Below, piece after piece: positions 20,261 to 27,505 of a stretch of 27,505 bases of DNA. A model generated the notes under the pieces. It saw nothing but the letters and a program-made list of their open reading frames with translations. It was not told where the DNA came from and did no database searches. The stretch comes from Acanthaster planci (Eukaryota; Echinodermata; Asteroidea; Valvatida; Acanthasteridae): contig NW_019091714.1 in the NCBI RefSeq assembly GCF_001949145.1, positions 110,062 through 137,566 of the forward strand. Direction: 5' to 3'. Position 1 is the stretch's first letter, and each line of letters opens with the position of its first letter. The position numbers and the translations under genes were made by a program.

Positions 20261-23015
20261 ATCAATGCAGACTCTTCCAACACAGAATGACCAAGCCATT
20301 TTGAGCTGCTCCACCTACTCAGCACGGGAGAGGACATTCTGAATATTAGTGCTATTCACTGTGTAAATGAATAATTGCACTTTGTTGCTAAATAACTTAA
20401 TATTCATCCAGCCAGTAAGAAAAAAAATTAGATCACCGATATTACCTCACTTTCACTACATCTTTGTATTCCTTTGGATGCAGCAGTGGTTGGATGTGCT
20501 CAATGGCACACTGTATTTGTTTCTCATGCCTGTCATCGAGGAGGATGACTTTATAATGTGGGACAATTGTAGGGTGGAAGAACCCCCATCGGAAAATGCT
20601 GCAATCCAGCCAAGTGGACAGAGGGTGGACTGTGCTGGGTGTGCTGGTCACTCTTAGCAGTGTGTGCTTTAGAGTGAACTACACATTTCAGCAGTCTACA
20701 TGTATCTTCTGCCATCCTTGTTTCATAATAAATCACAGTCAAAACGTCACAGTTACCAGTGTGGGAGTTGTTTTACTGATTTGTCCCTCCCCCCAATTCA
20801 AGAACCCAAAAAATGTGTCCCACAAATTGGGAAGAGGAAGAAAGTAGATAAGCCCCTCTCACTGCAGTGGAATTACAACTTCATGGTATGCTGGCCATAA
20901 GTCACGGTGCAGAAACCTTGATCACTTGAGATGAGAACCAAAGCCACCTCAGAATTCTATTATCCCTGTCATCATCAGTCAGAAGAATAAAACAAAGAAG
21001 CAAAATTGCAGTGGATAATATACTGACTTATTTAAATGCCAAATATTCTTAAAGGTTCTTGAAGAAACGTAATTCACAGTACAAAATTCTGTGATATATC
21101 TTACAAAAAAAGATTACAGAACATGAGAAATCGTTGATTTTGGGGTATGAAACAAGGCCAAGTGATGGGAGGGAAACTTATCATTTAAGTTTTGTTTACA
21201 CAAGGGGACAGACCATACAGTTGTAGTCCTAATTCAACTTCCCAAAAAAATGTAAATAAATAAATACAGGTATAGAAATGAAATCAATCCTTTTTTTGTT
21301 GTTTGAGCTCAATCAAAAGTCTCGTGAACTCGTCATCAGTAGAAGAATAAAACAGATACAAAATTGAATGTGAGGAATCACAAGGAATGATTTTATTCTG
21401 AAGTTTTGAGTACAGCACTGTACTAGTTTTAAATCCCAAATACTTTGAACAATCTGGCTTTTAAAGTATTTCAACTTGTAATACTCTGTGGCAATATTTA
21501 TTAAAGACCACAAATTGCAATCAAAAATACATTATGATGATATGGCAAGGGAAATTTCTAAGTGAATGTATCACATGCTGTTCTAGCTGGCACCCCCTTC
21601 ACCCTTCAAAAAAGATGTTAATAAAGAGAGAGAAAACTCTTTGTGTTCACAGCCAAAACTCCAGTTTTAAGTGATCCCTTGTTAAACCTTTCCTTTGGTT
21701 GATTCAACAACATATAGGTCCCCTAAGACTAAGAGAAAATAATAAATTATAAGATGGCATGTTCTTCATAAAATGGACCAAAATGCAACTCTGCAAGTCA
21801 TTTTTCAAAACTTCTACAAGAGTGACTTGTAAAATACAAATTAGCACCTTCAGATTTATAAAAATGATTTTTTGAGGATAACTAGGCATGCTGTGTACAT
21901 TTGGTTGGCTACCAGTGCAAATAAAATGGAGTTGAATTCATTTAAAGTTTTACGTCAAAGTGTTTGAATCAGAGAACTCGATTTCAAAACTCCTCTCAAC
22001 AACAAGGAGAATTCAGTATATTAATGACGGAAGCCACTAAATTGCCACGATCGGTATTTTGCACTGCGGTTTTCGGAAACGTACTTGAAGAAAATGTGAT
22101 CGGTCCATCCGTGAAAGGATGATGGTTTGGGGGTGCTTTTTTGCACTTTTTTCAAAGCTTGTGTTGTACATCGACTTTGATTTTACTGGCTGTTTTTTGC
22201 AGTCAATTTTTTTTATTCTAATGACAGAATCGAAAGACATGTCACGACTGCCGACTTCAGGACCCAATTATTTTTGAGAGGTATTTTTTAATTACGCAAT
22301 TATGGTTTGAATATGTGAAAATATTATCACCTTTCACCACACATAAATCTGTGTAAAACAGCCTCAGGTATAATCACTCCCCACCAACTTTTATTGGCTA
22401 GAATTTCAACAGGTTGTTCATGTCCGTCACAATGCTGACGTTCGAGACTTTAATTAATCGACTCAAAGAAAGATGGACACGGTCATCATTGTTCCAGATA
22501 TCAGCCATGACTTCCGTCATTTCATCAGACACTGGGAATTAATTCACTGCTATTCATTTCAGGAAAAAATGAACTGCAAAGTTGAACATTATCTAATAGT
22601 CCATATTTTGAGGAACCTGTCAGATGCATTTTCCCCGTTCAAAACTGTTACAGAGCCTTTACTTACAAACTACACGTACATGTACATAGACAGTCTGGGC
22701 AGTACTTCCATAAATATCAGTTTTGCAGACAACTGTATCCCCCATATTGATGAAAGAGTGCTCTCTGCCACTTAGCGAAAACACGACACACTGTTTACTT
22801 AGCGGACAGGCTGTCACCACAAATTTCAGGTGATAAGTCGGAGGAAAAGTTTTCAATTTTGCAGATATCAACAGATCATAAACTTTTGAAACTTTTTGAA
22901 ATTTCTCTTTTTTGTTTCCATTTTGGAGAAATTTTTCCATTAACCTAGCGAAAACAAATAACACCATGCTATAGGAATGGGGTCCCCATCCCACTGTTAG
23001 CATAGACGGATCTAC
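20260..23015. other. Intron 1 middle part, no gene recognised
   Basis: AT-rich. A diverged direct duplication shares CATCAGTCAGAAGAATAAAA (about 20971) with CATCAGTAGAAGAATAAAAC (about 21333). A fragment GCTGTTCTAGCTGGCACCCC (about 21579) resembles the left terminus of the hAT MITE at 8191. Nothing else is assignable. The 145-codon minus-strand frame at 22659-23096 has no family motif and runs into a MITE. Confidence 0.5.
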
Positions 23016-23181
23016 AATCCTGGACAAAATAGTTGGAAGACCTTGTGGGATGCGTGCTGAAAATAGCCCCCTCTCCCCATTCAATGTAGTGGTCATTTAT
23101 TGGACCAAGATGAAGCCCAGCTTACCCAACATTGACAGGGGGTGAGGGGGAGGCATGTTTCAATGAGATTTGTCCAGGATT
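23016..23181. mobile_element. Short TIR element (MITE), copy 1
   Basis: Ends AATCCTGGACAAA and, inverted, AATCCTGGACAAA, a 13-bp perfect TIR. The interior has CCCCCTCTCCCC, CATTCAATGTAGTGGTCATT and GACAGGGGGTGAGGGGGAGG. A second copy in the same orientation starts 866 bp to the right. The flanks ATCTAC and ATCTAT may be an imperfect target duplication. Confidence 0.75.
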
Positions 23182-23881
23182 ATCTATAAAAAGTCTGCCT
23201 AATCCTAATAGGGAGCGCGTACATCCCACTCTTAAAAAATGCTGCACGCGTATGCATGATAATAACCGCAACGGTACACCACCTCAACTGAAAAAAGGAG
23301 AGTAACTCACATCCTTTTTTTTCTGGTTCACTGTTGAAATGTTTCATCTGAAACCCAACCAGAAAGTAAAAAGAGCTCAGACCTAATTGTGTACTTCTCA
23401 TGTAGCCATATAGCCCTTCAGAGCAAATAAAAAAAATTCATTTGAGAGAGATGTGTGCTGAAATTGTATGGTGCACCGTTCACAATGCACCCAACTTATC
23501 CTACTTTCAATGGTCAACTTAACTCGTGTTGCTGATACCTGTGAGCAGCAATCACATCCTTGCAAATTTACTATAAACCCTTCCACTGAAAAAAATCCCA
23601 TACCGATGGGTGATCATAACCCATAGTTGTTGTATCACTAAATATTAAATAACTATTTACATCATATACTTTCTTTGGGGGGGGGTTATTAGGCTCTTAA
23701 TAGGGCATACTACCACACCTCGCCTATAACAGTCATTACATGTATTTATTCCATTCCATAACCATCTAATGCTTCCAGTATCACACAGCAGCACCCAAAA
23801 CAGCAACGCGGCAAACCCCCGCCCTCCCAGGTAACACAAACCCACACTCATGACACCCACTTTCCACTGATAAACTCAGAC

Positions 23882-24035
23882 AATCCTGGACAAAATAGTA
23901 GGAACACCTTGTGAAAGAGCCCCCTCTCCCCCATTCAATGTAGTGGTCATTTATAAGACCAAGGTTAAGCACAGCTTACCCAACATTGACAGGGGGTGAG
24001 GGGGAGGCATGTTCCAACGAGTTTAGTCCAGGATT
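23882..24035. mobile_element. Short TIR element (MITE), copy 2
   Basis: Same family as 23016-23181, 154 bp instead of 166. The left end is AATCCTGGACAAA. The inverted right end is AATCCTGGACTAA, with one mismatch. It lacks a 12-base piece near its left end (the region of GATGCGTGCTGA in copy 1). No target duplication is visible. Directly followed by a long G run. Confidence 0.75.
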
Positions 24036-24127
24036 GTTGCTTTCAGGAAACAGGGTGGGGGGGGGGGATGATGGGCATAATGAAGGGATGCCCTGCTAAG
24101 GGGATCCACCGGAAATCGATTTCTGGG

Positions 24128-24970
24128 TAGACCTATAGCTCTACTAAGTGGAGCGTTAGTATTCCTCTTTTTCGATTTTGGACAAGATCGTCATACTGTA
24201 AATGCCAACCTCAACAGTTGGGGCTTCAGTGATATTTCTGACTTCAAAATCCGACTATTTTCACTTGACACATGCATAGCACTAAAACTTTTCGCTGTCT
24301 GTTCCTTTCAAATGTGCGTATCGAGATTTAGAATATGCAATAACTCTACGGGCAAAACATGGTCCTCCCAGAAACACGCATGAGTGTCCTATGGTCTGGG
24401 CACAAGACTTGTTGATCTTGACGGTTAAGAGTGCTACCAACGACTGTTTCCTCTATGGGCGAACATGGTCCTCTAACGAAATCGCAGGAGAGGCCCAAAT
24501 GTAGTCGGGGCACAAGACGTATTATCTAGGAAACAGTCGCCCGTACATGTAGCTCTCCCAACCGTCATGATCAACAAGTCCTGTGCCAAAGAGCACATAT
24601 AGGACACTCATATGCATGTTTCTGGGAGGTCCATGTTTCGCCTGTAGTGTTATTGCGTATTCCAAATCTCGACATGCGCATTTGAAAGGAACAGGCAGCG
24701 AAAAAAATGTGTGTGTCGAGTGAACGGTCCGAACGGTCGGATTTTCGAAGTATCACTGAAGCCCAACTGTTTGATGTTGGCATTTACGGAAGCCAGTAGG
24801 TGGTGATAGAGGTATTTTTGGTGAGTCTTAGGAATTTTTGAGAACTGTTTCATGTACAGGCGTGGAGCGTTAGTATGACAGGTTTGACGATCCCGTCCAA
24901 AATCGAAAAAGAGGAATACTACTGCCAATATATTGAAGTATTGCTCCACTTAGTAGAGCTAGTAGACCTA
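24128..24970. mobile_element. Long foldback (inverted-repeat) element, 843 bp
   Basis: The left arm (24128-24452) reappears inverted as the right arm (24528-24970): both read CTCTACTAAGTGGAGC, then TATTCCTCTTTTTCGATTTT, TCAGTGATA, CACAAGACTTGTTGAT-like words and finally CGACTGTTTCCT next to a 75-base loop. The right arm carries an extra block (about 24787-24880) and a 20-base insertion. Arms are diverged, roughly 80-85% by eye. No transposase and no sure target duplication; class unknown (foldback or long-TIR MITE). Confidence 0.8.
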
Positions 24971-25189
24971 GGCCTACTCATTTTCTGTCATTTCACAATA
25001 ATAGTTCCATTGAGTCTGCGGCTTAACGGGGGGTTTGCAACCCCCCAATCCCCCCCCCCCTTAGGCCTACCGTTGGCTGGTCTACCTCCATGGCTGGTTG
25101 GCCTAACGGTAGCAAAATCGTTGTTCCCATCTGTCATGTCTGTAGGTTATTTTACCCCTGTCCCTGATAATAGGCCTTAAGTTGCTTAC

Positions 25190-25312
25190 ATTCATATTTG
25201 AAAGTGCATTGCCGTCGATGATGCAAAGCCCATCTTCGTCGTCAGAATAATCTTCAGTGCCTGCAGGAAAAGCAGAGGTGAAGCCCAGACGATGCTCTGC
25301 CATGCCTGTCAT
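25190..25312 (-). CDS. ASZ1: ASZ1-like exon 1 (start codon, acidic N-terminus)
   Basis: Encodes 41 residues from ATG at 25312, ending in Asn just before the donor gtaagc, phase 0. The segment carries an acidic run (EDYSDDEDG) followed by a hydrophobic stretch (LCIID), the same order as the ASZ1 N-terminus. Two starts are possible: Met1 at 25312 has C at -3, a weak context. Met4 at 25303 has G at -3 and G at +4, a strong one, and begins MAEHRLGF, closer to the vertebrate protein, so Met4 may be the real start. The exon phase (0) fits the acceptor of the exon at 15808. An additional small exon between them cannot be excluded. Confidence 0.75.
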
Positions 25313-25351
25313 TTGATTTTCGCACGCTACGCGTCATTCATTTCCTTCTAC

Positions 25352-25357
25352 TATATA
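25352..25357 (-). promoter_or_regulatory. Candidate TATA box of the ASZ1-like gene
   Basis: TATATA on the minus strand, 40 bp before Met1 and 49 bp before Met4. If used with usual spacing it would start transcription around 25322-25327, giving a very short 5' UTR that excludes the two out-of-frame ATGs at about 25335-25342. Position is the only support. AT-rich chance matches are common here, and many germline genes lack a TATA box. Confidence 0.25.
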
Positions 25358-25359
25358 CT

Positions 25360-27290
25360 AGTCCCTGATCGATCTGAGTCTAGTCGCATGTAAGTGTGAT
25401 TCTACCTCCATGGTGAGAACTACGGCCGTTTAACTCGATTCGTCTCCGTTTGAGGCTTCGTTCCCAAAACCAATCCCTGATTGTGGGCCTGAAGCGTTTA
25501 AATTAAATTAGATTACTGTAATTTGTGTTTTTTTTTTACATCTTATTTGATGTTCTGTGGCAGTATTAGGCTGAATACTACGCTTACAGCTTCAAAGTCA
25601 GCTAGTAAACAGTTGAAGCCTGCGACGGAGCCGAAATCGAGTATCGGAAAACGGCCTTGGCCTAACTTGCATTGAAAATATGTCAAGTTGTGCACCGCCA
25701 ACGCGTGCGCACGTGGACGGACCGGGTGTGTAGACTGGTTCCTGTTGACGGTCGACTGGGTATAGTCGACTGGTGCAGATCACTATCGCACGAAATCAAT
25801 ACCTTTTGAAAAAGGAGATTGTTTGGCCCCCAAAATGGTGAGATTGTGTAAATCGTTGCCAGGATCAACTTCCTGGGTCCTTTAGCTTTTATATGAGAGC
25901 AGAATGGCTAAAAACAACGGTTGAAAAATGGTCCTAAGTGCCCCCGCATTCTGAGGGTTACCACTTGACAAATGGCTGCAATCGGACTTCGGAAAAATCA
26001 CTTTTCGGCGGATGGTTTTGTTTTGTGGGAATAATTAAAAATGTAATTGGTTAACCTGCAAAAAATTGAAAAGAAATTGAAAGATTAAGGACCAGACAAC
26101 AATTTCATTGGTGTTTCTGAAATCTCAGGGATGTTGGTATGCATGATATTGGGCCCTGAACAGTGCTGATTTCACACTGTTTTCATTCAATGCGGCTTAA
26201 ATTAGTCTCCAGACGTCTTACAGACGTCCTCCGAATGCGAACGCAGGCAATAGCCNTGGATACACGTACTGAAGGTAGCCCGGCGAGAGTCGGCTTGTTT
26301 TTCGGCCCGAGACCCAGCCGACGATTCAGCCTGTATACGCGATCAGGAGTATGAGGCTCAATATATGTATGTGAAGCCTGTTGATGAAATATGCACAGTT
26401 GTATTGGAGAATTGAGCGTCATAAGTGTTGATACATATTCCTTCGCGATTCGGTTTCACGTCAAAAACAATAATTCATGCCGTAAAGCGAGCCAGTAATT
26501 TCTCCAAAACTCGGTACTCCATTCCATGATCAATTGAACGAATTTCTCTTTTTTCACAAATACCAATCTATCATATTGAAACTTAATCAAAAAACATTCA
26601 TTGAAGGGAAATGTGTGATAAACAATTTAGTTTAAAGGATGAAAAATCAGTCTTATTACTTTTGTTAGGGAAACATGCTTTTCAGCTATTCACAATTTTA
26701 GTATTCAACATAGGCCCTAGAATATTCCGCTCTAGCGACTTGAGAAAACGTGTACCACACATCATTAGTTCATCTTTTTAATTTCATGATTCCAATTCCT
26801 TGAGCCCTGGCCCAAATTCTCGGGTTTTCAGCAAGGGCTGCGTGCAACCGCTATTTCTGTGTGAAAACAACGGTTAAAGATGTCCATTTAAAAGCATTTT
26901 TCAAGAATGCGTATTTCGAATAATCTAGACGATACCGAAACTGCCTACAATAGTGTACCCTACATGTTACAAAATATTTTCTCTCATTTTTTATTTTACA
27001 ACTAAAATTATTAGACCCCTGGTCATACGTAATTTCAGTAAGGGCTATATGGAATGGCTATTTCTATGCCAACGCTTCTTTAAAGATGTTAGGCCTATGT
27101 TTTAAGTATTCGTGTATTTCGAGAATGCGTATAAATTATGTACCATTAAACGATACCGCAACTGCTTAAAAAGTCCTCACGGTTTTTACGAAGAGGAGAA
27201 TTGCTCACCGGAGAGTAAAACCTAGGTTTCGAGAAAATTGCATTTGAAGTTGGTCTCTTTTTCAAACACTTATGTTCCAAGTATTCGGCA
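25360..27290. other. 5' flank of the ASZ1-like gene
   Basis: No coding exon is recognised on either strand. The first 450 bp beyond the start codon are moderately CpG-containing (for example ccgccaacgcgtgcgcacgtgg near 25700). Position 26256 is an unread base. A diverged duplication (26829-26960 and 27036-27170) occupies the right part. Confidence 0.45.
26829..27170. repeat. Diverged direct duplication, spacing about 207-221 bp
   Basis: CAGCAAGGGCT..GCTATTTCT..TTAAAGATGT..AGAATGCGTAT..CGATACCGAAACTGC (26829-26954) recurs as CAGTAAGGGCT..GCTATTTCT..TTAAAGATGT..AGAATGCGTAT..CGATACCGCAACTGC (27036-27166). The order is conserved, with small indels. Confidence 0.65.
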
Positions 27291-27293
27291 TGC

Positions 27294-27338
27294 CTTTGAC
27301 TAACCAATGCTAGTCAAAGGCTTTGACTAACCAATGCT
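27294..27338. repeat. 27-bp tandem duplication with hairpin
   Basis: CTTTGACTAACCAATGCT occurs at 27294 and 27321. Between them AGTCAAAG (27312-27319) is the inverse of CTTTGACT, so either copy can fold back on it. Confidence 0.75.
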
Positions 27339-27424
27339 CAACGGAGTGGTGATGAAAGTTTCACCAAATATGGTCATAACTTTTTTCCAGTGGGCCCACT
27401 TGGCAAAGATTCCGCGTATATATC

Positions 27425-27488
27425 CGTCGCCCGTCGTGCGTCGCCCGTCGTGCGTCGCCCGTCGTGCGTCGCCCGTCGTGCGTCGCCC
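27425..27488. repeat. GC-rich minisatellite, 14-bp unit, 4.6 copies
   Basis: The unit CGTCGCCCGTCGTG is repeated four times exactly, plus eight more bases. It has CpG at most steps, in strong contrast to the AT-rich surroundings. The two half units (CGTCGCC, CGTCGTG) suggest growth from a 7-bp ancestor. Confidence 0.9.
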
Positions 27489-27505
27489 GACTTTTTGTTA
27501 GGGTA

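Larger units (their letters stand above)
3157..25312 (-). other. ASZ1: ASZ1/GASZ-like gene locus, 5' four exons; 3' part outside window
   Basis: Four exons read right to left and splice in consistent phase: 123, 235, 129 and 112 bp, with introns of about 9.4, 7.7 and 4.5 kb. Together they give 199 complete codons with no stop. Order seen: acidic N-terminus, short ankyrin-like helix pair, a canonical ankyrin repeat, then an elongated one. Known of the family: ASZ1 (GASZ) is a germline protein on the outer mitochondrial membrane and in nuage, with ankyrin repeats, a SAM domain and a C-terminal membrane segment; it supports piRNA biogenesis and PIWI stability. Inference: the remaining ankyrin repeats, SAM and anchor lie left of position 1, since no matching exon is visible in 1-3156. 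Another ankyrin protein is possible, but the N-terminal layout and the odd third repeat favour ASZ1. Confidence 0.82.

Noticed and set aside
20290-20420. Possible 3' LTR of the Gypsy relic
   Set aside because: No TG...CA borders, polypurine tract or second copy upstream could be found.
20442-20651. Minus-strand frame with HEKQIQCAIEHIQPLLHPKE followed by a donor-like GTAATA
   Set aside because: It looks protein-like, but I could not assign a family, found no matching acceptor, and its phase gives no support for an extra ASZ1 exon. It may be another transposon relic.
22659-23096. 145-codon open frame on the minus strand
   Set aside because: No family motif, no convincing splice context, and its N-terminal part comes from the MITE at 23016-23181. 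Length alone is not enough in a window this size.
24041-24070. Long G run and other homopolymers (1717-1728, 7952-7961, 23675-23685) as signals
   Set aside because: Simple sequence runs are common in such genomes. They are mentioned only as landmarks and may include sequencing error.
1-27505. tRNA, rRNA or CRISPR features
   Set aside because: No cloverleaf with A and B boxes, no rRNA-like stretch, and no regularly spaced identical repeats with unique spacers.

Overview
This is eukaryotic nuclear DNA, most likely from a marine invertebrate. It is AT-rich, has short coding exons with GT/AG splice signals separated by multi-kilobase introns, and is dense in decayed transposons and palindromic ACATGT/TACATGTA words. 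Those words recall echinoderm, hemichordate or amphioxus DNA, but I cannot name the species. There are no operons, ribosome binding sites, CRISPR arrays or bacterial genes.

The main gene is on the minus strand. Four exons (25190-25312, 15574-15808, 7786-7914, 3157-3268) join in consistent phase (0, 1, 1, then 2 at the last donor). They encode about 200 residues: an acidic N-terminus and three ankyrin repeats. The third repeat has the stretched form that I recognise from ASZ1/GASZ, the ankyrin, SAM and leucine-zipper protein of the germline piRNA pathway. The rest of the protein (remaining ankyrin repeats, SAM, C-terminal membrane anchor) must lie beyond the left edge of the window. Only about 600 of roughly 22,000 gene bases are coding.

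The introns are full of mobile-element debris. Left flank: an N-terminal remnant of a TTF-zinc-finger/hAT-type transposase on the plus strand (312-850). Intron 3 (3269-7785): a GC/CpG-rich island, a piggyBac-like MITE flanked by TTAA, and a 150-bp inverted-repeat element. Intron 2 (7915-15573): two hAT-type MITEs with perfect 8-bp target duplications, a CR1/L2-like LINE with internal deletion, a dispersed repeat family, and tandem repeats. Intron 1 (15809-25189): a plus-strand Ty3/Gypsy pol remnant (RNase H and integrase), two copies of a roughly 160-bp MITE, and an 843-bp foldback element. Right flank (after 25313): the putative ASZ1 promoter, a diverged 207-bp-spaced duplication, and a GC-rich 14-bp tandem repeat.

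If the ASZ1 call holds, a gene that helps silence transposons is itself loaded with transposon relics. One of these, the Gypsy pol relic, lies antisense to the host transcript. Every transposon relic seen here looks inactive.
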